64,000 nt of DNA. It comes from Nilaparvata lugens (lineage: Eukaryota > Arthropoda > Insecta > Hemiptera > Delphacidae). Position numbers and translations under genes: made by a program. Below the pieces are notes generated by a model that saw nothing but the letters and a program-made list of their open reading frames with translations, was not told where the DNA came from and did not search any database. The stretch lies in assembly GCF_014356525.2 (NCBI RefSeq), contig NC_052505.1, positions 2,476,759 through 2,540,758 on the forward strand, in the 5' to 3' direction. Position 1 is the first letter of the stretch. Every line of letters starts with the position of its first letter. Shown one piece after another: positions 1 to 11,436 of the stretch.

Positions 1-249
1 TGTTTTTTAAATACGGATGACAATAAATATTCAGACAAAGGTGTCCTCATAATCTGCTATATCCTCATTATATCCTGTGCTGTTTGTTGGATTGGAATAA
101 ATAATTTTTTTTTTCAAATATCATGGATGTGCATTCAGATTTGAACAGAAATGATTTTAAGTTGGGGATTTCAAAGAAGCTTAATCTACTTATCCAGTAG
201 TAAATCTACTGATCCATCTTCCACTAATCTGATAAATTAATATTCTTAT

Positions 250-358
250 CAAAATTTAGGAGAGCAATGGTACAGGCTCAGCCTAGTTTTTCCTTCATGG
301 TCATATTGATATCCTGATTATAGTGTTTTGTACAATACCTGAATAATAAATAAATAAT
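250..358 (+). repeat. LINE 3'-end-like sequence with AATA tail
   Basis: A short stretch with a pyrimidine/purine stem-like pair and a tail of AATAAATAAATAAT. It resembles, loosely, the other simple-repeat-tailed LINE 3' ends in this window (for example 24977-25300). No coding sequence is attached. The match is weak. Confidence 0.25.
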
Positions 359-410
359 AATCTATCAATCTATTTCACAATTTATAATCTAGCAGATTAG
401 TAGTAGATTG
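348..410 (+). repeat. ~65 bp direct repeat flanking a family E copy
   Basis: A stretch containing ATCTATCAATCTATT and then CTAGCAGATTAGTAGTAGAT recurs at 1438-1497. The two copies bracket the family E element. They are too long and too diverged for an ordinary target-site duplication, so an old local tandem duplication that E inserted into is more likely. Confidence 0.55.
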
Positions 411-416
411 GTGAAA

Positions 417-1438
417 AATATCGGGTCACCTAGCTTCGCTCGTTATTCATTTGTTGATAAACAGATCGCAATTCTTAGATATAATTGAGGAAGAACAAAC
501 AGGCACAGCCCAAAACTGTTTCTTCCCCGAATTTTGATTCATACACTATAAATATTCCAAAAAGTAGGTTTTATTCTTTACACTTGAATTCAGGTCAAAT
601 TTCCAATCCAAACATTTTAAAACAGAAAAGTTATAATTTAAATTGTTCAAGAACCAAATTGAATAACAAAATAACACTCACTAGTCACTTAAACCTGTAA
701 AATAATGATTAGCTTTGAAAATTATGATATACTCCCATTCACAATGATATACCATGTCACGTCAACAAATCAGATTATTTTGATCAAATCGATTGGAATT
801 TTTAGATTAATATTTCTCGTGAATAAGCTGATTGATTGCAAATAGTTGAACAGCTTCACCTCCTTCCACATAGACACTCACATCTTCTGTTATCGACAGA
901 CGACGAAATTATCACCTGTTTTTCCAATCATGGATAATTATTATCCTTTTCATGTACTTCAACGAGTTTCCCCAGGGATGAGACCTAGTGCAATCGAATC
1001 TTTATATCATAAACCTACTATCATAGAGAAACAATAGCGTAAGTAGATATCCATGGTATAGGGAATTTATGTCGCAACTTTTACTGTTATCTCAAGCCGA
1101 TTACTGTCGACTATTGTCAATTTTCACTGTTTTGTTGGGGTGAGAGTGTATGAATGGCACAATTTGAGAGACTACCAGCGTCACACAGCTGCATAGGAAA
1201 GAACTACGTGAACTATCGGCTTGGGATAACAGTAAAAGTTGCGACATAAACGCCCTATACCATGAGTTATCTACTTACGCTATCATTTCTGTATGCTACT
1301 ATGTTCCAAATTTCGTGAAAATCGTTAGAGTCGTTTTTGAGATCCGTTGGAATAAATAACCATAGATGAATATAAATAACAAAATGATATGAGAATATTC
1401 ACAGATATACAGAAATTGCTCGTTCAATATGATAGGAT
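417..1438 (+). mobile_element. family E repeat, copy 1 (interrupted by a MITE)
   Basis: Family E starts near a GGGGCACCGAGCTTCGCTCG-like end that can form a GAGC/GCTC hairpin and ends in a simple-repeat tract followed by CAGAAATTGCTCG. Further copies are at 14137-15470, 17327-21588, 36316-37005 (minus) and, as a 3' half, 50191-51020. The body contains a sequence like a LINE 3' UTR in reverse (480-540) and a conserved segment GGATGAGACCTAGTGCAATC. A hairpin plus variable microsatellite near an end recalls Helentron/INE-1-like elements, but I did not find a diagnostic terminus, so its class is open. Here it is split by the MITE at 1037-1280. Confidence 0.6.
1037..1280. mobile_element. MITE with ~65 bp TIRs and TA target duplication
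   Basis: The left end GCGTAAGTAGATATCCATGG and the following ~45 bases are matched in inverse orientation at the right end, which finishes in ATCTACTTACGC. TA flanks both sides (1035-1036 and 1281-1282). The element interrupts family E between ATAAACCTACTAT and its continuation CTATGTTCCAAATTTCG, which is contiguous in other copies. TA duplications suggest mobilisation by a Tc1/mariner-type transposase; that assignment is inference. No protein is encoded. Confidence 0.75.
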
Positions 1439-1526
1439 AAATAATAATCTATCAATCTATTATCCATTCATCTAGCAGATTAGTAGTAGATTAATAGAAA
1501 TGAAACCTGATTAATAGTAGATCCTG

Positions 1527-1887
1527 TTAACAAATACATTTTCTCAATTCTTGAGAGAGTTGAATTGTATGAAAGAAATTGATGATTTCCTCATGCACGA
1601 GTTGATTAAAATACTGTTGTGATTCATACAATGAGAAATTATTCCGCATTCTATCATAGTATGTTTCATAGTATCCACCATTCATGAATCCACTAACAAT
1701 GCGGGTAATCAACTACAGCGAAATTCGTGAATCTTGCCTTGAAAGAGAGAGCATTGTTGAAGTATTCAGCTCCTTGAAGAATCGCAAGTACCCTCAGGTG
1801 GAGTTGAAGCTGCGACGTCTCTTCAGATATGCATGCTCCAGCATGAATTAATGAATATCCCGCCGTCTCTAATTGATGCTTCATCAA
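1527..1887 (-). other. two overlapping coding-like ORFs, unidentified
   Basis: A 64-codon ORF (1887 to 1693) and a 61-codon ORF (1712 to 1527) overlap in different frames on the minus strand. The residue composition looks protein-like and the DNA does not match the window's repeat families, so a frameshifted relic or the edge of an exon is possible. I recognise no domain and see no clear splice pair. Confidence 0.2.
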
Positions 1888-2449
1888 TTATTATCATCGC
1901 GGAGCGATCTCATTTAGTCCGCTCCATTCAAAAGTAGTTCCTCCAATCTTTATTTTTTTCCCGTCACTGCGACAGTGCTAGCTCTTTTATTCTCGACGCA
2001 AATCTATCCTTGGATATTTTAATACGAGTGATGGAACAACATTTTCAATTTTCCGAATAGCTCAATTCGTTTCCCGGCTGTAGTAAAAGCAGCTCAGTTT
2101 TGCTCGTGAAATTAGAATGAGAGGCCTGCATCTTGAGACATGAATAATCATTTTGCTTCGGGGCATTCGAGTGGAAGCCTGGTTTGATGTGCACCTGAGG
2201 CTTTTCAGCTGTGCTCAACGTTGGCTCGGCCAATTAAACTCTTTCATAGGGGGTGCTGCTAGCCCCCCTTACCCTCTAAACCCACCCCTTACCCTCGAAG
2301 AAGCACTCTTCTCCCTCAAGAGACATCTACTCGGGCCCCAGATTAATAAGTCCGACTCGTAAGGTGAGCTAAACATGGACTAACTCCTTCAGCTGTGCAG
2401 CTTTGAGTGGTGGAGCTCATGTAATATTATTCAATCGTCAAATTCAACG
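1888..2449. other. non-repeat stretch, nothing assigned
   Basis: No repeat match within the window and no recognisable protein. A 62-codon minus-strand ORF (2045-2233) and a 69-codon plus-strand ORF (2153-2362) overlap; neither has a recognisable motif. A short C-rich run (ACCCTCTAAACCCACCCC) lies near 2270. Confidence 0.3.
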
Positions 2450-3515
2450 TACCACTCCTGATATGTTTGGTAGCTTGGGATAATCCTGTCCAATCATAAA
2501 CGTTGGTCTAATGAATAAAACTCGGTTTACTTAGTTTTGAACCCTTGGTTTGAAAGATTTTTACAGATTACTCTTTTCAATGTATTTTGGCAACATGAGA
2601 TAATCCTATTTAATCATAAATTTTGTCCTGTGAATTGTGTAAACCATTTGGCATCGATTAGCTAATATAATTTGTAAATGGTATATGGTACACTCTGGTA
2701 ATGGATACGACCCGTTGGCGTGAAAATGGTAATTTTTCGATGTCAATTCACTAAAATGAAACGTTTATGGTGAGACTAACTTCAAACTAGCTGAATGGAA
2801 AGCATTTATTCATTAAAAGCGATATTCTGACAGTTCAAAGTGAATCTCACTACCACATATTAGATTTGAAGAACGTGGCTCCGAAAATGGAAAAAGGAAT
2901 TTGAAGAAGGAAGCTATTGGACCTGAAATTGATCCGATTAACAGGAAAAACTGTATGAAATTGAACATATTCATATTTTATTTAATTCAGGCATCATGCA
3001 ATTCAATGTATTTGAACCTTTGAAAGCTCCAATGGAATCAGCAAGGTTTGAACTACAAACCTTGGTTTACATTTTTAAACCCTTGGTTTGAAAGATTCTT
3101 AGTCTACGGTTTACTCTTTCTATTGCATTTTGGCAATATGAGATGATCCTATCTAATCATAAACTTTGGTCTAGTGAATAAAACTCGGTTCAATCATTTT
3201 AAACCCCAGTTTTGTAAGATTCTTACAGTTCACTGTTTTAATGCATTCTGGCAACATGAGATAATCCTAAACTTTATTATTCTGGTGAATAGAACTTGGT
3301 TTACATATTTTGAACCCTTGGTTTGAAAGATTCTTACGGTTTACTCTTTTAATGCAGGCTAGCAATATGAGATGATCCTATCTAATCACTAACTTATTCT
3401 ACTGAATAGAACTCGGTTCAATTATTTTAAACCCTAGTTTTGAAAGAATTTTACAGTCCACTGTTTTTAATGCATTTTGGCAATATGAGATAATCCTATC
3501 TAATCAACGTTGATA

Positions 3516-4240
3516 TCTATCTTCTATTTTCTATCTTCTATCTTCTATCTATATATATGAAAGCGAAATGGCACTCACTCACTGACTGACTCACTCACTC
3601 ACTCACTCAATCGCAGAAATGGAAATCTTCCGGACCAAAAACGTTCAAATTTGGTAGGTATGTTCACTTGGCCCTGTAGAGGCGCACTAAGAAATCTTTT
3701 GGCAATATTTTAACTCTAAAGGGTGGTTTTTTAGGGTTTGAAGTTCGTCTTTTGGCATGTATATTCTTCTTCTTATTCTCTTAATAATAATTGAAAAATG
3801 TCCATACCATATGTTAATATAGAGCTATAATCTAGAGAGAGTACCTCTTCGAAACAGTTGTTAACTGATAACTAAATTAATAATTTTGTCAGGTTGGCAT
3901 TAAGTTGAGTTGACTTTGTTAGGTTGGCACCAACTTGAAGATTGAAATGCATTCATCGCGGAAAAATTGATTAGGCATTGCTACTTCAATCAGAGCTATT
4001 CCTGAGAATATTATATTACTAGTCGTCAGGCTCGCTTCGCTCGCCATATCCGTTTAGCCAGACGTTTAGTTTGGACCCCCGACTGGATTGTCCTAACATA
4101 TGATAAAAACGCACAAATGAAAAATTCAGGCGAGCGAAGCGAGCCTGCTCATCTCATTCTTGGACGATCCAGTCGGGGGTCCAGGGGGCGGAGCCCCTTG
4201 GCTAGACGGATACGGCGAGCGAAGCGAGCCTGACGGCTAG
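3516..4240 (+). mobile_element. Helitron-like element 1 (TC...CTAG, A/T target)
   Basis: Starts TCTATCTTCTATTTTC after an A and ends GACGGCTAG before a T. The 3' end has an imperfect hairpin GGCGAGCGAAGCGAGCC about six bases upstream of CTAG, matching the known Helitron layout (5' TC, 3' hairpin, CTRR, insertion between A and T). The head carries GAAAGCGAAATGGCACTCAC and an ACTC/ACTG microsatellite. Removing TC...CTAG restores a monomer reading GTTGATA/TAGTGGATAAAAC, close to the satellite consensus GTTGGTCTAGTGAATAAAAC. The 3' hairpin also pairs with an inverted copy near 4025-4050. There is no Rep/helicase, so it is non-autonomous. Confidence 0.65.
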
Positions 4241-4914
4241 TAGTGGATAAAACTTGGTTTACATAATTTTGAACCCTTCTTTTGGAAGATTCTTACAGTT
4301 CACTGTTGTTTAATGCATTTTGGCAACATGAGATAATCCTAAACGTTTATTATTCTAGTGAATGAGACTTGGTTTACATATTTTGAGCCCTTGTTTTGAA
4401 AAATTCTCACAATATTCAGTCACTTTGATATTATTTTGTTTTGGTTGTAGAAAAAAAACATTGTTTTCCCCGTGTGTTTTGACATAAGATAATCCTTTCT
4501 AATCATGAACTTATTTCAGTGATTAAAAGTCGGAATTGAATTCTTGTATTGATAGATTCTTACAGTTTACTCTTTCTATTGCATTTTGGCAATATGAGAT
4601 GATCCTATCTAATCATTAACTTTGGTCTAGTGCTAGTGGATGAATCCCGGTTCATATAATTTTTAACCCTTCTTTTGAAAGATTCTTACAGTTCACTGTT
4701 TTTAATGCATTTTGGCAATATGAGATAGGCTAATCCTATCTAATCATAAACTTATTCCAGTGAATAAAACTCGGTTTACTCATTCCAAACCCTTGGTTTG
4801 AAAGATTTTCAAAGTTCAGTCACTGATATCATTTTGTTCTAGTTGTAAAAAAACATCGTTTTCCTATGTGTTTTGACAACATGAGATAATCCCATCTAAT
4901 CATAAACGTTGGTA

Positions 4915-5579
4915 TCTATCTTCTATCTATATATATGAAAGCGAAATGGCACTCACTGACTGACTGACTGACTCACTCACTCACTCACTCGCAGAAATGA
5001 AAATCTACCGGACCAAAAACGTTCAAATTTGGTAGGTATGTTATAATATTTTAACTGTAAGGGTGGTTTTTAAGGGTTTAAGTTCGTCTTCTGGCATGTA
5101 TATTCTTCTTCTTATTTTCTCAATTATAATTGAAAAATGTCCATACCATATGTTAATATAGAACTGTAATCTAGAGAGAGTACCTCTTCGAAACAGTTGT
5201 TAACTGATAACTAAATTAATAATTTTGTCAGGTTGGCAATAAGTTGAGTTGACTTTGTTAGGTTGGCACCAAGTTGAAGATTGAAATGCATTTATCGCGG
5301 AAAAATTGATTGGGCATTGCTACTTCAATCAGAGCTATTCTCGAGAATATTATATTACTAGCTGTCAGGCTCGCTTCGCTCGCCATATCCGTTTAGCCAG
5401 ACGTTTAGTTTAGACCCCCGACTGGATTGTCCTAACATATGATAAAAATGCACAAATTAAAAATGCAGGCGAGCGAAGCGAGCCTGCTGATCTCATTCTT
5501 GGACGATCCAGTCGGGAGTCCAGGGGGCGGAGCCCCTTGGCTAGACGGATACGGCGAGCGAAGCGAGCCTGACGGCTAG
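4915..5579 (+). mobile_element. Helitron-like element 2 (TC...CTAG, A/T target)
   Basis: Same family as 3516-4240, with the same TC start after GTTGGTA, the same ACTC/ACTG tract, the same 3' hairpin and CTAG-T end. It lacks about 50 bp near 5040 (after TTGGTAGGTATG) that copy 1 has. It occupies the same monomer position as copy 1, while an unfilled monomer is seen at 5851-5875. That is best explained by duplication of a whole block rather than two independent insertions. Confidence 0.65.
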
Positions 5580-6524
5580 TAGTGGATAAAACTTGGTTTA
5601 CATAAATTTGAACCCTTCTTTTGAAAGATTCTTACAGTTCACTGTTTTTATTGCATTTTGGCAACATGAGATAATCCTAATCCTAAACCTTCATTATTCT
5701 ACTGAATAAAACTTGGTTCACATATTTTGAACCCTTGGTTTGAAAGATTCTCAAAGTTCAGTCACTGATATTATTTTGTTCTAGTTGTGGAAAAAAACAT
5801 CGTTTCCCAAGTGTTTTTACAACATGAGATAATCCCATCTAATCATAAACGTTGGTAAAGTGGATAAAACTAGGTTTATATAATTTTGAATTCTTCTTTT
5901 GGAAGATTCTTACAGTTCACTGTTTCTAATGCATTTTGGCAACATGAGATAATCCTAAACGTTTATTATTCTAGTGAATAAGACTTGGTTTACATATTTT
6001 GAGCCCATGTTTTGAAAGATTCTCACAGATCAGCCACTTTGATATTATTTTGTTCTGATTGTAGACATCCAACGCACCGTTCCTAATGTGTTTTGACAAC
6101 ATGAGATAATCCTATCTAATCATAAATTTTAGGTCTTGTAAATGAAACTATGTGTACATTTTTCTAACCCTCGATTGAAAAGATTCTTACAGTCCTCTCT
6201 TTTCAATATTACATTATCCACTACTGTAGTTGGTAGCTTGGCTAGGGTCTGATTAAAAACTTGACTAATAGGAAACTATTATTATTACAATATTACAATA
6301 TATAGTTTAATATTAATAATAGTTTAAAATTAATAATATAATATTAATAATAGTTTAATATTACAATATTGAACTATTGTTATTCACCTGCTGAAATCTT
6401 GGATTCAGTCATTTGAATTTAAATCCAACTGTCATTAATATTGATGTTTTTAAGCTTACATAACCTATTACACAATCTGTTCGTTTCATCATCATGGAAA
6501 AATGAAATCTAGTGATTGTTTCTC

Positions 6525-7318
6525 TATGATAAACTATAAAAATAGTAGGAGAGTATCCATCACAGACATAATACTGTAAATATCATTTTAGTCGTAGTCA
6601 TTCAATCTCAGCTGTTTTCTATGCATGAAATCATGCAGGTAAACCGTTGTTTGCAGAGCAAAGAAACAAATATGATTCTCATTATAGCATACTCTACTGT
6701 AATGAAACCATAATGATGTTTTCTTCACAGTCGAGTATGTTCCCTAGTTTGGCAATAGAAACAGCAAAACTGCTCTAAAAAATCACCTTTAGCACTCCAG
6801 GTGGAAGTTTTGTCAACTTCCATAAAATTCAGATTTGGAATTTGTGAACTAGGTTATGTTTGTAGAATGCATGTAGTAACTTCAGTACAAGCGGGTAATG
6901 TTTTCTATTTCTTATTATTATTTTATTCAGATTATTATGACAAGAAATAGTGTACGTTACTTGGATGTAAATGTCTTTGAAACTCCAGTCTCGGTTACGC
7001 CTCGACTAGAAACATCATTCTCGCCTGCAAAAGGCCCCTTCCCGTCCATGTGACGTAAAATACTATTTCATTTATCTATGTTACAGACAAAAATTAAACC
7101 CATTTCTTGTATGATGTGTTTTCATGTGATGAATTTCCACATGATTCAATTATTATACATCACAAAATACTCATTCCTGATCAAAGGAACTCAATATTCT
7201 GTTGTATTTTGAAAGTTACACTGAATGACGAATGAGGTTGTGAATATTATTCCTCATTAAACATCTGATGAGAGTTTCTAGAATACCATCATCTGTGGAT
7301 GTAATGATGGCTCAATTG
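6525..7318 (+). repeat. family D, left arm of a large inverted repeat
   Basis: About 790 bp that reappears in inverse orientation at 12390-13195. Shared landmarks include ATAGTAGGAGAGTATCCATC, CTCCAGGTGGAAGTTTTGTC, AAAGGCCCCTTCCCGTCC and AACATCTGATGAGAGTTTCT. A third, shorter copy is at 55685-56195 in the orientation of the right arm. The arms lie about 5.1 kb apart, so they are either a very large foldback element or two insertions in opposite directions. A 7268-7531 ORF in this arm has no recognisable product. Confidence 0.75.
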
Positions 7319-7617
7319 TTGATGACCGTCGGAAATCTCGCTGATGTAAGTAACTGGAATCACCGCCCTAACAGTTCGAGTCTAGCACAACCAATGAGAA
7401 AAAGCAATCACTGTAGTCGAAAAAAGTCCTTAAAAAGCGACCAATGTCTGCGACAAGCCTTTCAACTTGTTCCACTGTGTCCACTATTTGTTGTTTTCTC
7501 TCTTTTTCTATCAATTGGGGAGTTTTGGTGAAGAAAACACAAAAACAATCGGACTTGGGCAATTATTTTGAACGCCACACTGTTAAATGTTCACTGTAAA
7601 CTGTTACATCAACTAAT

Positions 7618-7945
7618 GTTGCAGTTACATTACAGTATTCAGTAACTGTTATTGTTTAGTAACTCTGATTGTTCAGTAACTGTGATTGTCCAGTAACTCA
7701 TATTATTCAGTTACTGTTAACTAACAATGTTGCAGTTACATTACAGTATTCAGTAAATGTTATTGTTTATTAACTCTGATGTCCAGTAACTCATATTATT
7801 CAGTTACTGTTATTGATCAGTAACTGTTATTGGTCAGTAACTGTTATTGGTCAGTAACTGTTATTGTTCAATAACTCTTATTGATCAGTAACTCTTATTA
7901 TACATTAACTTTTATTGATGAGTAACCTCTATTGTTCAGTTACTC
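7618..7945 (+). repeat. ~19 bp minisatellite CAGTAACTGTTATTGTT
   Basis: Imperfect tandem units of the form TCAGTAACTGTTATTGT, with variants (CTGTGATTG, CTCATATTATT). A longer unit starting ATGTTGCAGTTACATTACAG occurs twice, about 113 bp apart, so there is a higher-order period as well. Confidence 0.75.
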
Positions 7946-8505
7946 TCATTACAGTGATAAACGCTCTTATTGGACAAGTCAATTCTGTGATCTGAGAATA
8001 ATTATCTGCAATAATGAATGTTTCATCAATCAATTCCGGCTACTGATTTTCAAAACGTTTAGAGCAATCTGGGTGATAAAATACTGAGACCTTCTAGACA
8101 AAACCTTTAGAGATGAACTCTATGAACAAGTTGATTGTCTCAGAATATAGCTGATACCAGTATAACTGTTATGATAATATCAACTCTCCATTTTTGTTAA
8201 TTATGACCAGTTATAGATGACCAAATTATATTCTATTCGCCAAGTAAATATATAAATTTTGATGAACTGGATCCAAATACTTCTCCATTGTTGAAAAATT
8301 CTAAGGAGTTTGGGAAGGATAGCGCTATCTGATTTTTCTAGTGATAAACAAGAATAGCAACACCAATGTTGATCAAATATTGCCATTATAACGTTAACTA
8401 CACTATACTTAATCTCCAGATCGTTCGTAAGGAGCATCACAGAATATCCAATCTATATATCTACCAATTAATACTTCTCATATCAAAGGATCCTTAGTCG
8501 TTTTA
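7946..8505. other. AT-rich intergenic stretch
   Basis: No repeat of the main families and no recognisable coding sequence. Near 8280-8400 there is a weak resemblance to family A in minus orientation (AGCGCTATCT, GATAAACAAGAATAGCAAC), too diverged to call firmly. Confidence 0.3.
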
Positions 8506-9172
8506 AAAAATCTGGTGTGGCGCACTCACACAACTTTCCTTGCCGTTATGAAAATTGATCAACTGACGCTAGTGTTCTCGCGCATCTCAAGTCTACTATT
8601 CCAAGATCTGAGCCAGCTGGTGACAGGACAAAAGTCTGCTATCTCTTCATATTGAATGATTTAGTAGAATCAACAGTTTGGAATCGAATAATCTAATTCT
8701 CTCGATTTCCGAGCTTATTTTCAATTTTAGGTGAAAATGCTACTGGTCATCAATTGTAGAGATTTGTATGCTAAATCTTTTCCACTTGAAATTTTTTGTT
8801 TACATGGTATCTAAAGCCTGATAATTGAGAATCTAAAATCAAACTTTGCATAGATGGGGCGGAGCTCCTGAAATTTTTACAGATATGAGACTTGTGGCAG
8901 TAGATAGAGTTAATTAATGCATTTTTTAGGTATGAATTTTATCAAAATCGTTGGAGCCGTTTTCGAGAAAATCTCAAAAAACCCTGTTTTTGACAACATT
9001 TTCGCCATTTTAGCCGCCATTTTGAATTGCATTTGATCGAAATTGTTCATGTCGGATCCTTATAGTGTAAAGTCCTTGAGTACTAAATTTCAAGTCATTC
9101 CGTTAATTGGGAGACTAGATATCGTGTACACAGACGCACATACACTCATACACACATACACACACACACACA

Positions 9173-9254
<82 letters not shown>

Positions 9255-9387
9255 GAGTACAGATCAATACCCAAAAACCACTTTTTTGGACTCAGGGGAC
9301 CTTGAAACGTATAGAAATTTAGAAATTGGGGTACCTTAATTTTTTTCGGTAAGCGATACTTTCCTTACCTATGGTAATAGGGCAAGG
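8506..9387 (-). mobile_element. family B element, copy 1 (contains CA tract)
   Basis: Minus-strand copy of an element also at 27334-28471, 42978-43962 and 45178-46013. In forward sense it opens with TACTTTCCTTACC...GGTAAGGAAAGTATTG, a short foldback, then a GT tract, then TGTACACGATATCTCATCTC, then a ~550 bp conserved body, and closes with GTGAGTGCGCCACACCAGAT. No ORF is conserved between copies, so it is probably non-autonomous. Class unknown. Confidence 0.75.
9130..9255. repeat. (CA)n microsatellite inside family B copy 1
   Basis: Nearly uninterrupted CA dinucleotides with occasional ATA and AAA units. It sits at the same internal position as the GT tracts of the other three family B copies. 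Confidence 0.95.
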
Positions 9388-10423
9388 AGAATGATAATGT
9401 ACTCAATTCTCTTGCACTATTTACAGAAAAAAACTGTAACACCAATTTTAATAGAAAAACTTCCATTATCACGTCCACCTCACGTACTATACGTTTCTAA
9501 GATGAATCTCAGAAATTCTATCCATATCTACCAATTATATCCCTCATATTATGAGGAATCTACATAAATACAGCCATTTCAAATCATATTCCCAATTCTC
9601 TCGCACTATGGTCGGAAACACGATGAAAAAATCTCCAGATGTAGTGATTAGAAAAGCGCTATCTCCCTTCTACAGTCCTCTCTCTTTCTCGCCAAACTAT
9701 TGGTGGGTTTCAGTAAACGACATGAAGATTGTCACGGTTGACATTGTAGTGCATCAATTAGCCCGAGACAAGGGAACTTGGCTACGATGTGCGAACGTGC
9801 GCGAGTGTTCGCGAACGTGTGCGAACGTGTGCGAACGTGTGCGAGCGTTTGAGAGCGTGCGCGAACGAGGGCGTTGTAGCCTGGAATGTTGGGAAAGTAA
9901 AGAGAGACAGTATTCTCTAAACCCTCCCTTCTTTGTACCCTCTGTATTTTTTGTGTCGTGCTTTGTGTGACTGAGCTTTGAAGCGGGGAGCAGGGTTCTT
10001 GCCTGTGTGAGTTTATGCCTTTGAATGTGTCAGTGTCTTTATCGGCTGACTTTGGTTTCACCAGGTTTGACTTCTCATTCTGCTGCCACTGAAAGTGACA
10101 TCGATCACAGACATTTTTTAAATAATGTTCGTTCGAAAAAAAACACGAAATTTTTATTTCTGGGCTGGAATTATTCACTTATTAGGAGAAAGTATTCATG
10201 ATTTACAAATGTCCCTTTGAAAGAAATAGGAATTTCCATACTCAGGCCAAGCTCATCACACACACTACTCATTTATTAGAACTTACTTAATATAACTGGA
10301 ATTGGAACTTACTTATTAGAACTATTCACGATCTTGAATTAGCCAGATGAAGCACAAGGTAAAATAAGTAAAAACATTTTCCTTTTTTGGGACTGAAGCC
10401 AGTCAAGCCTTTGTAACTTTTAT
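9388..10423. other. intergenic stretch with a CpG-rich minisatellite
   Basis: Apart from the GTGCGAACGT repeats (separate entry) nothing is assigned. Two ORFs, 9551-9970 plus and 9732-10178 minus, owe their length to that repeat being open on both strands. Neither shows a domain. Confidence 0.35.
9786..9868 (+). repeat. 10 bp minisatellite GTGCGAACGT, CpG-rich
   Basis: Units such as GTGCGAACGT and GTGCGCGAGT repeat about eight times. The block is much richer in G+C and CpG than its AT-rich surroundings. Confidence 0.8.
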
Positions 10424-10905
10424 CCAAAGGTAGAATAAGAATCAGTCTTATTCTCTCTTCAATAAAGTTTATTATTTTGAAAATTCATTGAGGTTCAACA
10501 CAATTACAAATAATATCCATACGCAATAGAAGTTTTGAAGTATCCTTTTATTCCATCACAACACTAGGTCTATTCACACAAACATCGATTTTTGGGCGTA
10601 AGATTTCTTGACGTCATTATGAATTCTATCAAATTAAACGGAGCTTGACAAACATAATCTGTCTCACATCATCAGTTCAATCCAATAGGATTCATAAGGA
10701 CGGCGAAAAATCGTACGTCAAAAATCGATGTTTGTTTGACTTAGTTAATAGACTTAGTTTTGTGATGGAATAAGAGGATACTTCAAAACTCCTATTGCGT
10801 TTGAATATGATTTGTAATTGTGTTGAACCTCAATGAATTTTCAAAATAATAAACCTTATCGAAGAGAAAATAAAACTGATTCTTATTCTACCTTTGAATA
10901 ATAGT
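10424..10905. mobile_element. long palindromic foldback element, family F copy 1
   Basis: The left arm from CAAAGGTAGAATAAG to about 10615 is repeated inverted from about 10690 to CTTATTCTACCTTTG at 10905, with landmarks TGAGGTTCAACACAATTACA and ATCGATTTTTG. The core around 10615-10700 (TTAAACGGAGCTTGACAAAC, AAGGACGG) relates to the cores at 11437-11862, 44503-44893 and 54735-54922. Each arm is about 190 bp, so the single strand could fold into one long hairpin. No coding capacity. Confidence 0.75.
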
Positions 10906-11188
10906 TACAACAATCAATACAATGAAAAATCAGAGTTATACTGGCAGAAAATGTATGAAGTCTGTCAGTTTGAATTCCTACCAAGTTTGTATCTTAGACT
11001 TTATTTGTGTTTATTTCACATTTTTTGTGTATTATTTTGAGGCAATAGAATAATTTGAATACAACACAGTGGTGAGAGGTACAAATTTACAAAATAGAAT
11101 AGGATTTAATGATAAGCTGCAGTCAATACATGAATCAATTTCGAAAATGTCATCTGTTCTAAAACGGTTCGGTTCATTGTGTTCACTA

Positions 11189-11395
11189 CATAGCCACCTC
11201 TAATACAAGGCCCCGGCCTACGATATTGCAACGTCGCAGCGTAGGCCTAGAAACTAATACATGATTGGTGAAATAGATCAGCTGGTATTTTTTCAAATCT
11301 TTTCCACCAATCATGTATTAGATTCTAGGCCTACACTGCGACGTTGCAATATTGTAAGCCGCCAAAGCCGGGGCCTTGTATTAGAGATGGCTATG
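11189..11395. mobile_element. hAT-like MITE with 8 bp target duplication
   Basis: A 207 bp foldback. The left end CATAGCCACCTCTAATACAA and the inverse right end (GTATTAGAGATGGCTATG) continue as near-perfect arms through ATTGCAACGTCGCAG and TAGGCCTA to a short loop. The flanks are GTTCACTA at 11181-11188 and GTTCACTA at 11396-11403, an exact 8 bp duplication. Eight-base duplications are characteristic of the hAT superfamily (P elements also make them). No transposase is encoded. Confidence 0.85.
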
Positions 11396-11436
11396 GTTCA
11401 CTAAAAGCTGTACATCAGCTACTAATGTAGCTTCAG

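Larger units (their letters stand above)
2450..6235 (+). repeat. diverged satellite/minisatellite array, ~115-160 bp monomer
   Basis: A monomer with the landmarks AACCCTTGGTTTGAAAGATT, ATGCATTTTGGCAACATGAG, ATAATCCTATCTAATC and AAACGTTGGTCTAGTGAATA repeats irregularly. The GAGATAATCC-type landmark occurs about fifteen times, near 2478, 2598, 3139, 3258, 3367, 3487, 4329, 4487, 4596, 4724, 4883, 5668, 5827, 5949 and 6102. A non-repetitive segment lies at about 2640-3030. Some monomers carry an extra ~45 bp with TGATATTATTTTGTTCTAG. Two Helitron-like elements sit inside, each in the same monomer position, giving a higher-order period near 1.34-1.38 kb. Confidence 0.8.

Noticed and set aside
2530..5760. 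AACCCTTGGTTTG in the satellite monomer equals the piggyBac TTAACCCTTGGTTTG end
   Set aside because: The satellite copies have no TTAA, no inverse partner and no subterminal palindromes; the 12-base match is most likely chance.
9551..10178. Two overlapping ~140-codon ORFs
   Set aside because: Their length depends on a CpG-rich minisatellite with no stops on either strand; no domain or splice evidence.
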